64,000 bases of DNA from UBA10649 sp963700745 (GCA_963700745.1 CAVOYT010000001.1:372001-436000), one strand, 5' to 3'; positions 41,653 to 50,964 are shown, counted from the first letter of the stretch. Notes: generated from the letters alone by a model not told the origin. Program-made: numbers and translations.

Positions 41653-42930
41653 ATGGCTGCCATTGACGCGATCATCGCCCGTGAAATCCTCGACTCCCGT
41701 GGCAATCCCACGGTGGAGGTCGAAGTCATGCTCGACGACGACACGGTGGCACGCGCCGCCGTGCCCTCGGGTGCCTCGACGGGTGCCTTCGAGGCCGCCG
41801 AGCGCCGTGACGGCGGTGAGCGCTACGGCGGCAAGGGCGTCCTGGAGGCCGTCGCCGCCGCGGAGGACGAGATCGCCGCTGAAGTAGTGGGGCTCGAGGC
41901 GACCGAACAGCGCCTGCTCGATCAGCTGATGATCGATCTTGACGGGACTCCCAACAAGTCGCGGCTGGGCGCCAATGCGATCCTCGGCGTCTCCCTCGCG
42001 GTCGCGAAGGCTGCTGCGCTGTCTGCGGAGCTTCCGCTCTTCCGCTACGTCGGCGGCCCGAACGCCCATGTGCTTCCCGTCCCGATGATGAACATCCTCA
42101 ACGGCGGCGCGCACGCGGACTCGAACGTCGACATCCAGGAGTTCATGATCGCGCCCATCGGCGCGACGACGTTCGCCGATGCAATGCGTCAGGGTGCCGA
42201 GGTCTACCACGCGCTCAAGAGCGTGCTGAAGAAGGAGGGCTACGCCACGGGACTGGGTGACGAGGGCGGCTTCGCTCCGTCGCTGCCGAGCAACCGGGCC
42301 GCGCTCGAGTTGATCGCCACGGCGATCGAGAGCACCGGGCTCAAGGTCGGCTCGGACATCGCCCTGGCCCTGGACGTGGCCGCGACGGAGTTCTTCGCGG
42401 ATGGTTCCTACACCTTCGAGGATGCTCAGCGGTCGGCCGAGTGGATGACCGGGTACTACGAGAGCCTCGTGGCGGACTTCCCGATCGTGTCCATCGAGGA
42501 TCCCCTGTCAGAGGACGACTGGAGCGGCTGGGTGCACCTCACCGACGCCCTGGGCGACAAGGTCCAGATCGTGGGCGACGACCTGTTCGTCACCAACCCC
42601 GAGCGGCTCCAGCGCGGCATCGATCAGGGGGCGGCCAACGCCCTCCTCGTCAAGGTCAACCAGATCGGCACTCTCACCGAGACCCTCGACGCGGTCTCCC
42701 TCGCCCACCGCAATGGCTACCGGTGCATGATGTCGCACCGCTCCGGCGAGACCGAGGACACGACCATCGCTGATCTCGCCGTTGCCACGGACTGCGGTCA
42801 GATCAAGACCGGCGCGCCGGCGCGCTCCGAGCGGGTGGCCAAGTACAACCAGCTCATGCGCATCGAGGAGGAGCTGGCCGAGGCCGGCCGCTACGCGGGC
42901 GCTTCGGCGTTCCCGCGTTTCGCTCGCTAG
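41653..42930 (+). CDS. eno: enolase
   Basis: Glycolytic 2-phosphoglycerate dehydratase. Signatures: REILDSRGNPTVEVEV at the N-terminus, GASTGAFEAAE, LGANAILGVSLA, MNILNGGAHADSNVD, GDEGGFAPSL, the metal-site SIEDPLSEDDW, GDDLFVTNP, VKVNQIGTLTET with catalytic Lys, and MMSHRSGETEDT. Length is 425 residues. The ATG at 41653 fits both homology and the leaderless promoter. The following ftsB-like, DUF501 and ppx genes are the standard actinobacterial neighbours. Confidence 0.97.
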   Translation: MAAIDAIIAREILDSRGNPTVEVEVMLDDDTVARAAVPSGASTGAFEAAERRDGGERYGGKGVLEAVAAAEDEIAAEVVGLEATEQRLLDQLMIDLDGTPNKSRLGANAILGVSLAVAKAAALSAELPLFRYVGGPNAHVLPVPMMNILNGGAHADSNVDIQEFMIAPIGATTFADAMRQGAEVYHALKSVLKKEGYATGLGDEGGFAPSLPSNRAALELIATAIESTGLKVGSDIALALDVAATEFFADGSYTFEDAQRSAEWMTGYYESLVADFPIVSIEDPLSEDDWSGWVHLTDALGDKVQIVGDDLFVTNPERLQRGIDQGAANALLVKVNQIGTLTETLDAVSLAHRNGYRCMMSHRSGETEDTTIADLAVATDCGQIKTGAPARSERVAKYNQLMRIEEELAEAGRYAGASAFPRFAR

Positions 42931-42961
42931 TCGCTTCGGGAATCCGTGACACGATCGACTC

Positions 42962-43426
42962 GTGACGGACCTCGATAGCGGCGCGCCCCAAACCGGGTCG
43001 TCGGTGCGCACCGGTCCCGCGCATCCCGTGCCGCCGCTCTCGAAGGGTCCCTCCTTCACCGGGCGTGCCCTCGTCCTTGCCGTCGTTGCAGCCACGCTCC
43101 TGCTGACCTTGGCCGTTCCCGTCCGCGGCTGGTTCGCACAGCGGGCCGAGATCGCCGGCCTTCGGGCCGACGTCGATGCAGCCCGTGAGCGGGTGGCGGC
43201 CCTGGAGGTGGAGACCCAGCGATGGGATGACCCGGCCTTCGTGGCCGCCGAGGCTCGTCGTCGCCTGCACTTCGTGCTGCCGGGGGAGGTCGGCTTCGTC
43301 ACCCTGGGGTCCGCAGCGGCCGCCGATGCGGCGGACGGGGCCGCCGGATCGCAGATCCCCTGGTACTCGTCCCTGTGGAGCGCACTGCAGGAGGCCGATG
43401 CGGATGTCTCCAAAGCGGCCAAGTAG
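42962..43426 (+). CDS. septum formation initiator (FtsB/DivIC-like)
   Basis: A 154-residue bitopic membrane protein: a disordered N-terminus, one membrane helix (about 37-55, ALVLAVVAATLLLTLAV), then a heptad-like coiled coil (AEIAGLRADVDAARERVAAL) and the family pattern DPAFVAAEARRRLHFVLPGE. It should act in the divisome. GTG 42962 follows eno by 31 bases. Confidence 0.88.
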   Translation: MTDLDSGAPQTGSSVRTGPAHPVPPLSKGPSFTGRALVLAVVAATLLLTLAVPVRGWFAQRAEIAGLRADVDAARERVAALEVETQRWDDPAFVAAEARRRLHFVLPGEVGFVTLGSAAAADAADGAAGSQIPWYSSLWSALQEADADVSKAAK

Positions 43427-43925
43427 CGGGATCGACGCCGCCGACTCCGCGGCCATCGCTCGGCAGCTCGGCCGAGAGCCGCGCGGCGCCGTCCGCGTCG
43501 CCCATCGCTGTGCCTGCGGCCTTCCGGACGTGGTGACGACAGCACCACGACTCCCCGATGGCACCCCTTTCCCGACGCTGTACTACCTCACCTGCCCGCG
43601 GGCTGCCGGCGCCATCGGAACGCTCGAGAGCAGCGGCCTCATGCGTGACATGGAGGCCCGACTGGTCGACGATCCCGACCTCGCTCTGCGGTACCGGGCG
43701 GCGCACGAGGCGTACCTAGCCGAGCGGGCCGAGTTGGAGTCGGTCGAGGAGATCGACGGGGTCAGCGCCGGTGGCATGCCGTCCCGCGTCAAGTGCCTGC
43801 ACGTGCTCGTTGCTCACGCTCTGGCAGCCGGACCCGGAGTGAACCCGCTGGGTGACGAGGCGCTTGCGATCCTCGGCCGGTGGTGGGAGCCCGGCTCGTG
43901 CGCGGACGACGGCGAGACGGAATGA
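43398..43925 (+). CDS. DUF501 family protein
   Basis: A 175-residue soluble protein of the DUF501 family, found between ftsB and ppx in most actinobacteria; function unknown. Conserved features include VAHRCACGLPDVV, FPTLYYLTCP, LESSGLMRDME and MPSRVKCLHVLVAHALA with several conserved Cys and His that could bind a metal. GAGG just upstream supports ATG 43398, which overlaps the preceding gene by 29 bases. Confidence 0.87.
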   Translation: MRMSPKRPSSGIDAADSAAIARQLGREPRGAVRVAHRCACGLPDVVTTAPRLPDGTPFPTLYYLTCPRAAGAIGTLESSGLMRDMEARLVDDPDLALRYRAAHEAYLAERAELESVEEIDGVSAGGMPSRVKCLHVLVAHALAAGPGVNPLGDEALAILGRWWEPGSCADDGETE

Positions 43926-44858
43926 CCGGGCCGATCGCCGCGATCGACTGTGGCACCAACGCCATCCGGCTGCTGGTCGGCGACGTTCGATCGGACGGCA
44001 CCCTTGACGAGCACGTGCGTCTCATGCGGATCGTGCGCCTCGGCGAGGGGATCGACCGCACGGGGATGATCGCGCCAAGGGCGCTCGAGCGAACCTTCGC
44101 CGCCATCGACGAGTATGCCGGGGTCATCGCCGAGGCCGGCGCCACGCACGTGCGTTTCGTGGCCACGTCCGCGAGCCGCGACGCGACGAACCGCGATGCC
44201 TTCATCGCTGGCGTGCGGGACCGGCTGGGCGTGCTGCCGGAGGTCATCTCCGGAGACGAGGAGGCAGCGCTGTCCTTCGAAGGGGCGGTGCGCGGACTGG
44301 CACCGGGCCTGGTGTCCGCCCCTGCTCTCGTGGTGGACATCGGGGGAGGCTCAACCGAGTTCGTCCTCGGCGCCACCTTGCCGGAGTACTCGGCCAGCGT
44401 CGACGTCGGCTGCGTCCGGATGACCGAGCGGCACCTTGCCGGTGACCCGCCGACCGCAGAGCAGGTGGCCGCGGCGTGGGCGGACATCGATGCCGCCGTT
44501 GCTCGGGCGGGGGAGCTGGTGCCCTTCGAACAGGCGGCCTGCCTGGTCGGACTGGCGGGGTCGGTCACGACTGTCGCCGCGATGGCGATGGACCTGCCCG
44601 AGTACGACGCCACCGTGCTGCACGGCTCCGTGATCGCCTTCGAGCAGGTCGTGGACGTGACCTCGCGACTGATCACGATGACGAGGGACGAACGCGCTCG
44701 ACTGCCGTTCATGCACCCCGGGAGAGTCGACATCATTGCTGGGGGCGCCATGGTGCTGGCAGGCGGCAATGCGGGCCGCTGGGGCCCCGTCCGTCATCGT
44801 GTCCGAGACGGACATCCTCGATGGCATCGTTTACAGGATTTCCGGCGTTTCGGACTGA
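43922..44858 (+). CDS. ppx: Ppx/GppA exopolyphosphatase (one frameshift)
   Basis: An ASKHA-fold exopolyphosphatase/guanosine pentaphosphatase. Motifs: AAIDCGTNAIRLLVGD, ATSASRDATNRDAF, ISGDEEAALSFEGAV and VVDIGGGSTEFVLG. An extra A at 44761 breaks the frame; skipping it gives VLAAAMRAAGAPSVIVSETD and ILDGIVYRISGVSD, the expected C-terminus, ending at TGA 44856. The uncorrected frame runs on into the lacI gene and falsely suggests a fusion. ATG 43922 overlaps the DUF501 stop. Confidence 0.88.
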
Positions 44859-44878
44859 TTTACGGTGCAACCTTTCAT

Positions 44879-44935
44879 GTAACCGCTTGTGTCAGCAGCT
44901 TCGCGCTCCCTAGACTCGCTGCTCGGGAGGATCTC
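44879..44935 (+). promoter_or_regulatory. lacI promoter with candidate operator
   Basis: TTGTGT (44887-44892) and TAGACT (44911-44916) are spaced 18 bases apart, and GGGAGG (44925-44930) precedes GTG 44936. GTAACCGCT (44879-44887) abuts the -35 and resembles GTAAACGCT found (reverse strand, 47338-47330) at the transporter promoter, so the LacI protein may regulate both. Confidence 0.5.
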
Positions 44936-45946
44936 GTGGCCATCACCATCAAGGACGTTGCCGACGCCGCAGGCGTGTCGACGGCCACCGTCTCGCGTGC
45001 TTTGCGCGGGCTCCCGAACGTCGATGCCGCCACTCGCGAGCGGATCCAGCGGATCGCCGCTGAGCTCGACTACGTGATCTCCCCCAGCGCCTCCCGGCTG
45101 GCCAGTGGCCGCACCGGCAGCATCGCCGTCATCACCCCCTACATCGCGCGCTGGTTCTTCAGCACGGTCCTGTCCGGCGTCGAGTCGGTACTCCAGAACG
45201 CCGGGATGGACCTGCTCCTGATGAGCGTCAGCACCCCGGACGGGCAGCACCGACTCCCTCCGGCCCCGCGGTTGCGTCGGCGGGTTGACGGCGTGCTCGT
45301 CATCGCGCTTCCACCGCAGGACCCGCAGCTCCACGAGGTCCTCGGCCTGAGCATGCCGACGAGCCTCATCGGCCTGACGTTGCCGGGCGTCCCGAGCGTG
45401 ACGATCGACGACGTCCTGGCCGGCCAGATCGCCACCCAGCACCTGATCAACCTCGGCCATGAGCGCATCGGAGTGATCAACGGGGCGCCGATCATCTCGC
45501 CTTACACCGCGGAGAACGATCGCTACCGCGGGTTCGAGAACGCGATGAAGGACGCGGGGCTGCCGGTGGATCCGATGCTCGAGGCATACGGCTACTTCAC
45601 GATCCCCGGCGGCGAGCAGGCGATGACCGCGCTGCTGACCCAGAAGAACCCGCCGACCGCGGTCTTCGCGATGTCGGATGAGATGGCGTTCGGCGCCATG
45701 AAGGCCATGCGCAGCCACGGACTTCAGCCCGGCAAGGACATCTCCCTCGTCGGGATCGATGGCCATGACATGTCGGAGTTCCTGGACCTCACGACGGTCA
45801 TGCAGCCCGTGCAGGACCTTGGGCGTATTGCCGCGGAGGCGCTGGTTCTGCAGCTGCGCTCGCCCGCCACCGAGGTTTCGGCGGATTCGATCAGGCTGCC
45901 GACGCAGCTGATCGTCCGCGGGTCGACCAGCCCGATGAAGCCCTGA
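44936..45946 (+). CDS. LacI-family regulator of the sugar transport locus
   Basis: A 336-residue LacI/GalR repressor: N-terminal helix-turn-helix and hinge (TIKDVADAAGVSTATVSRAL, then NVDAATRERI), followed by a periplasmic-binding-like sugar domain (GRTGSIAVITPYIARWFFS, HERIGVINGA, PTAVFAMSDEMAFGAM). GTG 44936 has a strong GGGAGG. Its place next to the ABC transporter genes and the shared GTAANCGCT sites make an alpha- or beta-glucoside-responsive regulator likely; the inducer is inferred. Confidence 0.9.
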   Translation: MAITIKDVADAAGVSTATVSRALRGLPNVDAATRERIQRIAAELDYVISPSASRLASGRTGSIAVITPYIARWFFSTVLSGVESVLQNAGMDLLLMSVSTPDGQHRLPPAPRLRRRVDGVLVIALPPQDPQLHEVLGLSMPTSLIGLTLPGVPSVTIDDVLAGQIATQHLINLGHERIGVINGAPIISPYTAENDRYRGFENAMKDAGLPVDPMLEAYGYFTIPGGEQAMTALLTQKNPPTAVFAMSDEMAFGAMKAMRSHGLQPGKDISLVGIDGHDMSEFLDLTTVMQPVQDLGRIAAEALVLQLRSPATEVSADSIRLPTQLIVRGSTSPMKP

Positions 45947-45965
45947 TTCCTGCGACCGCAACGCA

Positions 45966-45995
45966 CGATGCCCCCTCGTTCTCGAGGGGGCATCG
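45966..45995. terminator. bidirectional terminator between lacI and the ABC ATPase
   Basis: CGATGCCCCCTCG (45966-45978) and CGAGGGGGCATCG (45983-45995) form a perfect 13-bp stem with loop TTCT. It lies between two convergent genes (stops at 45946 and 46020). No T-tract follows, which is usual for high-GC actinobacterial terminators. Confidence 0.85.
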
Positions 45996-46019
45996 CGTCG
46001 TCTGGTGCGACGTTCGTCG

Positions 46020-47096
46020 CTATGAGAGTCGGGTTTGGTCGCCTTCGTTGTCGAAGACGTAGGTGCGGCTGGGGTTGACCTTGACGGTGGTGCCGATCTT
46101 GGGGGCGGTGATGCCTTGTCCGCGGGCGACGAGGTCGATGGGGCCGTCGGGTCCGGCGTAGGTGCCGTACACGTAGGTGTCGGCGCCGAGCTCCTCGACC
46201 AGGGTGACGGTCATGTCGGCTCCCTCGGTGGTGATCTCCAGGTCCTCGGGGCGCACGCCGAGGATGACCTTGCTGCCGGTGGCCTTGGCCAGCACGTCAC
46301 GCTCGATGGGGATGAGGTGCCCGTTCATGTCGACGCCGCCCTCGACGATGACGGAGGTGATGATGTTCATGCTCGGGGAGCCGATGAACGTGCCGACGAA
46401 CGCGTTCGCCGGGTCGTCATACAGCTCCCGCGGGGAGGCGCACTGCTGCAGGATGCCGTCCTTGAGGACCGCGACCCGGTCCCCCATCGTCATCGCCTCG
46501 ACCTGGTCGTGCGTGACATACAGCGTCGTGGTGCCCAGCCGGCGCTGCAGCGCAGCGATCTGGGTGCGGGTCTGCACCCGCAGCTTCGCGTCCAGGTTCG
46601 ACAGGGGCTCGTCCATGAGGAACACCTCGGGCTCGCGCACGATCGCCCGGCCCATCGCCACCCGCTGCCGCTGACCACCGGACAGCGCCTTCGGCTTGCG
46701 CTCCAGGTACTCGGTCAGGTCCAGCAGCGCCGCCGCGTCGGTCACCCGACGGTTGATCTCGTCCTTGGACACCTTCTGGATCTTCAACGCGAACGCCATG
46801 TTCTCCGCCACGCTCATATGCGGGTACAGGGCGTAGTTCTGGAACACCATCGCGATGTCCCGGTCCTTCGCCGGCACATGCGTCACGTCCCGCTCACCGA
46901 TGAAGATCGTGCCACCGGAGATCGGCTCCAGACCCGCCAGCATCCGCAGGCTCGTGGACTTCCCACACCCCGACGGGCCCACCAGCACCAGGAACTCGCC
47001 CTCGGCGATATCCAGGTCCAGATGCGAGACCGCCGGCTTCGTGCCACCGGGATACACCAGCGACACATCGTCGTACTTCACTTGCTTCGTCATCAT
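46020..47096 (-). CDS. sugar ABC transporter ATPase, MsmK/UgpC type
   Basis: Carbohydrate-uptake ATPase. Walker A LVGPSGCGKSTSLRMLAGL near residue 38, Q-loop VFQNYALYPHMSVAENM, signature ALSGGQRQRVAMGRAI near 135, Walker B VFLMDEPLSNLD and H-loop YVTHDQ, then a C-terminal MOBE-like regulatory domain (about 240-355). Two adjacent ATGs exist; I use 47096, with GAAGGGA upstream. It diverges from the binding-protein and permease genes, which lack an ATPase of their own, so it likely energises that system and perhaps others. Confidence 0.93.
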   Translation of the reverse strand: MMTKQVKYDDVSLVYPGGTKPAVSHLDLDIAEGEFLVLVGPSGCGKSTSLRMLAGLEPISGGTIFIGERDVTHVPAKDRDIAMVFQNYALYPHMSVAENMAFALKIQKVSKDEINRRVTDAAALLDLTEYLERKPKALSGGQRQRVAMGRAIVREPEVFLMDEPLSNLDAKLRVQTRTQIAALQRRLGTTTLYVTHDQVEAMTMGDRVAVLKDGILQQCASPRELYDDPANAFVGTFIGSPSMNIITSVIVEGGVDMNGHLIPIERDVLAKATGSKVILGVRPEDLEITTEGADMTVTLVEELGADTYVYGTYAGPDGPIDLVARGQGITAPKIGTTVKVNPSRTYVFDNEGDQTRLS

Positions 47097-47099
47097 CAA

Positions 47100-47414
47100 A
47101 TCCCTTCAACCGGCAGGAACGTGCCGGACGATCCGAAGTGGAAGGTGCGCCGGTCGGCGCGGATCACACGGTAGCGGATGGCTGGCGCCTGGTGGTGCGG
47201 TTGGACGAACGGGTATGCAACAGCGTTACATCACCGGCTGGCGGCCGCGTATATCAAATTGTGATGAATTGCAGGCCTTCGTGACGGCCTTTGGGGTTGC
47301 GACGGCCGCTCCGGGCGAGACATGATGACAGCGTTTACGTCAATTGGCTGTGCCAGTCGACGTTCAATCCGATGGGGACCGACCCCGTCGGCACCGTGAT
47401 GGCAAGGAGAATCC
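47100..47414. promoter_or_regulatory. divergent regulatory region of the sugar transport locus
   Basis: A 315-base non-coding region. For the binding-protein gene, TTGCGA (47297-47302) and CATGAT (47321-47326) form a weak promoter; AGCGTTTAC (47330-47338, reverse GTAAACGCT) sits at the expected start site like a downstream LacI operator. AGCGTTAC (47222-47229) is a similar site lacking one base nearer the ATPase gene. CCGGCA/TGCCGG (47110-47127) can form a small hairpin in the ATPase leader. AAGGAG precedes the binding-protein start. Confidence 0.55.
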
Positions 47415-48827
47415 ATGACCGCATCCATGCGGCGCCGTGGGGCCACGCTCATCGTCGGTGGTGTTGCAGCGACCATGCTGCTCGCCGCCTGCGGAGGCAG
47501 CAGCTCCTCGAGCGAGAGCAGCAGTGAGGCTGCTCCGTCCACCCAAGAAAGCGCTATGGCCAGTGAAGGCGCTGTCGCGGCCGGCTGCGAGCCGTACGCC
47601 GCGTACATGGGCAACGAGGGCACCAGCGTGACCCTCTTCACCTCGGTTCTGCCGCCTGAGCAGCAGCGCTACGAGGATGCCTGGAAGCCGTTCGAGGACT
47701 GCACGGGCATTGACATCGTGTACGAAGGCAGCGATCAGTTCGAGGCCCAGCTGCCCACCCGCATCGCTGGTGGCAACGCTCCCGACCTCGCGTGGATCCC
47801 GCAGCCTGGTCTGCTGGCCAAGCTCGTCGAGCAGGGTGGCCCGGTCGCGGCTCCCCAGGCCGTCGCCGACAACGTCGACACGTACTTCAACCCTGCCTGG
47901 AAGGACTACGGCAGTGTCGACGGCACCTTCTACGGCGCACCCAACAGCTCGAACATGAAGTCGTTCGTGTGGTACTCGCCGTCGAAGTTCGCCGAGTGGG
48001 GCATCACCGTTCCGACCACGTGGGACGAGCTCTTTGCCGCTAGCGACGCGATCGCAGCGGCCGGTGTCAAGCCATGGTGTGGCGGCATCGAGTCCGGCGG
48101 CGCGACCGGTTGGCCGGCCACGGACTGGCTCGAGCAGGTCGTCCTGCGTCAGCAGGGTGGCGACGTCTACGACCAGTGGGTCGCCCACGAGGTCCTGTTC
48201 AACTCACCGCAGATCACCGAGGCGATGGACACCATCGCCGGCTGGATGAAGAACCCCGACTACGTCAATGGCGGGTTCGGCAATGTCCAGACGATCGCAA
48301 CGACGGCGTTCCAGGATGCCGGCAAGCCGATCCTCGACGGCGAGTGCGCGATGCTCCAGCAGGCCTCGTTCTACGCGGCCCAGTGGGAGTCCTTCAAGCC
48401 GGGTGCGGTTGTGGCTGAGGACGGCGACGTGTACGCCTTCTTCCTGCCGCAGATCAAGGATGAGTTCCCCAACCCCGTCGTGGGTGGCGGAGAGTTCACC
48501 ACCGCGTTCTCGGATCGTCCCGAGGTCCAGGCCGTGCAGACGTACCTGTCGTCGCCTGAGTACGCGACCGCACGCGCTGCCCAGCCGGGTGGCTGGGTGT
48601 CGGCGAACAACGGCGTGCCGTTGGACACCTACACCGACTCCATCGCCAAGCTGTCGGCGCAGTTCCTGACCGACCCGAACGGAATCTTCCGCTTCGACGC
48701 TTCCGACCTCATGCCCGCCGCCGTCGGCGCGGGTGCGGAGTGGACGCAGATGACGGCATGGTTCGGCGAGGACAAGCCCACCGAAGAGGTTCTGCAGGCC
48801 ATCGATGATGCATGGCCGTCGTCCTGA
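47415..48827 (+). CDS. sugar ABC transporter substrate-binding lipoprotein
   Basis: A 470-residue family 1 solute-binding lipoprotein, most like alpha-glucoside binding proteins (AglE type). Lipobox LLAAC (Cys near residue 26) is followed by a Ser/Glu-rich linker. The binding fold is indicated by APDLAWIPQPGLLAKL, WYSPSKFAEWGITVPTTWDE and GECAMLQQASFYAAQW. ATG 47415 has AAGGAG 8 bases upstream. A large hairpin separates it from the permease genes, which often keeps binding-protein mRNA more abundant. Confidence 0.92.
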   Translation: MTASMRRRGATLIVGGVAATMLLAACGGSSSSSESSSEAAPSTQESAMASEGAVAAGCEPYAAYMGNEGTSVTLFTSVLPPEQQRYEDAWKPFEDCTGIDIVYEGSDQFEAQLPTRIAGGNAPDLAWIPQPGLLAKLVEQGGPVAAPQAVADNVDTYFNPAWKDYGSVDGTFYGAPNSSNMKSFVWYSPSKFAEWGITVPTTWDELFAASDAIAAAGVKPWCGGIESGGATGWPATDWLEQVVLRQQGGDVYDQWVAHEVLFNSPQITEAMDTIAGWMKNPDYVNGGFGNVQTIATTAFQDAGKPILDGECAMLQQASFYAAQWESFKPGAVVAEDGDVYAFFLPQIKDEFPNPVVGGGEFTTAFSDRPEVQAVQTYLSSPEYATARAAQPGGWVSANNGVPLDTYTDSIAKLSAQFLTDPNGIFRFDASDLMPAAVGAGAEWTQMTAWFGEDKPTEEVLQAIDDAWPSS

Positions 48828-48860
48828 CCTGAAGGTTAAGGTCAGTTCGCGTGAATGACT

Positions 48861-48910
48861 GAGGGCCGGGGTCTAGAGGGTGTAGAAACACTCTTTAGAC
48901 CCCGGCCTCG
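48861..48910 (+). terminator. intercistronic hairpin between binding protein and permease
   Basis: GGCCGGGGTCTA (48864-48875) pairs perfectly with TAGACCCCGGCC (48896-48907), and the interior AGAGGGTGT-AGAA-ACACTCTTT extends the stem with minor mismatches. It probably acts as a partial terminator or 3' mRNA stabiliser within the operon. Confidence 0.7.
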
Positions 48911-48991
48911 GCATGTCGGCAGTCGCCGACTGCCGGTTGCTGGAGACGGTACGGACATCGCATCACACGGACAGTCGTAGAAGGAGGGTCG

Positions 48992-49972
48992 GTGGAGGAG
49001 CTCACCGCCGGTTTGGTGAAAATCGGCACAGGTCTTGCGGCGGTGGCGATCTTCCTGGGGCTGCTGCTCATCATCTTCTTCATCGGAGCCAGGGCCAAGG
49101 GCAAGCTGCAGTTCCCGGCCGCGATGATCGTGTTCCTCGGCCCCGCCGTGATTCTGCTGGCCTACGGGCTCATTGCGCCGGCCTTCTTGACCACGGTCGG
49201 CAGCTTCCAGAACGCCAATGGCAATGACTTCGTGGGCTTTGACAACTACTCGTGGATCTTCACGACTGAGTCCAACCGCACGTTCCTGATCAACACGGCG
49301 ATGTGGATCATCATCGCGCCACTCATGTCCACCGGCATCGGCCTCATGCTCGCTCTGCTCCTCGACCGCATGCGTCGGGAGTCGATCTCGAAGTCCCTGA
49401 TCTTCATGCCGATGGCGATCTCGTTCGTCGGCGCGGGCATCATCTGGGGCCTGGTCTACGAATACCGCGATCCCTCGAGGCAGCAGGTCGGCCTGCTCAG
49501 CCAGCTCGCCGAGTGGGTCGGGTGGGCGGATCCACCGAACTGGCTGCTCTGGCAGCCATGGAACAACTTCTTCCTCATGGTCATCATGATCTGGATCCAG
49601 GTCGGCTTCGCCATGGTCGTCCTCTCCGCGGCCATCAAGGCCATCCCGGGGGACGTCGTGGAGGCCGCCGAGCTGGACGGCGCGACCGGCTGGAAGCTGT
49701 TCAGCAGGGTCACGATCCCGATGGTCCGGGGCACCCTGATCGTGGTGTTCACCACGATCATGATCGCGGTCCTGAAGATCTTCGACATCGTCCGCACCAT
49801 GACCAACGGAAACTTCGGCACCCAGGTCGTCGCCAACGAGATGTACGCCCAGGCCTTCGTCCAGTTCGACGTCGGACGTGGCAGCGCGCTCGCCGTCGTC
49901 CTGTTCATCGCCGTGATCCCCTTGATCGCCTATAACGTCATTCAGCTGCGTAAGGAGCGGACGATCCGATGA
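48992..49972 (+). CDS. sugar ABC transporter permease, AglF/MalF type
   Basis: A 326-residue inner-membrane permease with about seven hydrophobic segments, the first near residues 10-30. The EAA loop that contacts the ATPase is VVEAAELDGATGWKLFSRVT near residue 228. AAGGAGG ends 5 bases before GTG 48992, a strong ribosome site. Its stop overlaps the start of the second permease (ATGA). Confidence 0.92.
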   Translation: MEELTAGLVKIGTGLAAVAIFLGLLLIIFFIGARAKGKLQFPAAMIVFLGPAVILLAYGLIAPAFLTTVGSFQNANGNDFVGFDNYSWIFTTESNRTFLINTAMWIIIAPLMSTGIGLMLALLLDRMRRESISKSLIFMPMAISFVGAGIIWGLVYEYRDPSRQQVGLLSQLAEWVGWADPPNWLLWQPWNNFFLMVIMIWIQVGFAMVVLSAAIKAIPGDVVEAAELDGATGWKLFSRVTIPMVRGTLIVVFTTIMIAVLKIFDIVRTMTNGNFGTQVVANEMYAQAFVQFDVGRGSALAVVLFIAVIPLIAYNVIQLRKERTIR

Positions 49973-50958
49973 GCGTCGAAGCGCACGAGATCATCCCCAT
50001 GCCCCAGCCCGAGCCGCAGGGCCGGGAGGAGTCCATTCCCGAGGCAGCGCGACGCAAGCTGAGCAGCCCGTGGGCGTCGGGGCTTGTCATCCTCATCACG
50101 GTGCTGTGGACCATCCCGACCTTCGGGTTGCTGGTCACCTCACTGCGTCCGTCTGAGCAGGCGCAGAACTCGGGCTGGTGGACGATCTTCACCGACCCCA
50201 CGATGACCCTGAGCAACTACAGCGAGGTCATCTCGGGCGGCTCGGTCATCCCGAACGGCATCGCGCCGTATTTCTTCAACTCCTTCGCGATCGCGATCCC
50301 GGCAGCGATCTTCCCCCTGGTCATCGCGTCCATGGCGGCGTATGCCATTGCGTGGATCCCGTTCAAGGGAGCGACGCTCGTCTTCTTCACCATCTTCGCG
50401 CTTCAGGTCATCCCGCTGCAGATGTCCCTGCTGCCGCTGCTGACGATGTTCAACAAGGGCTGGAGCCTGGGACCGATCACGGTCTTCCCAGAACTGAACA
50501 AGCCGGGGTCCGAGCAATCCATCTTCTTCGGCACCTTCATACCGCTGTGGGTCGCCCACACGATGTTCGCGCTGCCTCTCGCGATCTTCCTGCTGCACAA
50601 CTTCATCAACCAGTTGCCGCGTGAACTCTTCGAGGCAGCCCGCGTGGATGGTGCCAGCCACTTCCTGATCTTCCGCAAGCTCGTCCTGCCGCTCACCGTT
50701 CCGGCGATCGCCTCCTTCGCGATCTTCCAGTTCCTGTGGGTGTGGAACGACCTGCTGGTCGCATTGACGTTCGCGGGAGGTACGCCAGACGTAGCACCGA
50801 TTACGGCGTATCTAGCGAATATCAAGGGCTCCTATGGGGCCCAACTCCACTTGATCACGGCGGGAGCCTTCGTCGCGATCATCGTGCCCTTGATCGTGTT
50901 CTTCTCGCTGCAACGGTTCTTCGTGCGAGGTCTCCTGGCAGGTTCGGTCAAGGGTTAG
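49969..50958 (+). CDS. sugar ABC transporter permease, AglG/MalG type (copy 1)
   Basis: A 329-residue permease with six or so membrane segments and an EAA loop FEAARVDGASHFLIFRKLVL near residue 222. It pairs with the upstream AglF-type permease as a heterodimer. ATG 49969 overlaps the previous stop. A second, clearly paralogous copy lies at 52348, beyond the glucosidase; both begin MSVEAHEI. Confidence 0.93.
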   Translation: MSVEAHEIIPMPQPEPQGREESIPEAARRKLSSPWASGLVILITVLWTIPTFGLLVTSLRPSEQAQNSGWWTIFTDPTMTLSNYSEVISGGSVIPNGIAPYFFNSFAIAIPAAIFPLVIASMAAYAIAWIPFKGATLVFFTIFALQVIPLQMSLLPLLTMFNKGWSLGPITVFPELNKPGSEQSIFFGTFIPLWVAHTMFALPLAIFLLHNFINQLPRELFEAARVDGASHFLIFRKLVLPLTVPAIASFAIFQFLWVWNDLLVALTFAGGTPDVAPITAYLANIKGSYGAQLHLITAGAFVAIIVPLIVFFSLQRFFVRGLLAGSVKG

Positions 50959-50964
50959 CCCTGC

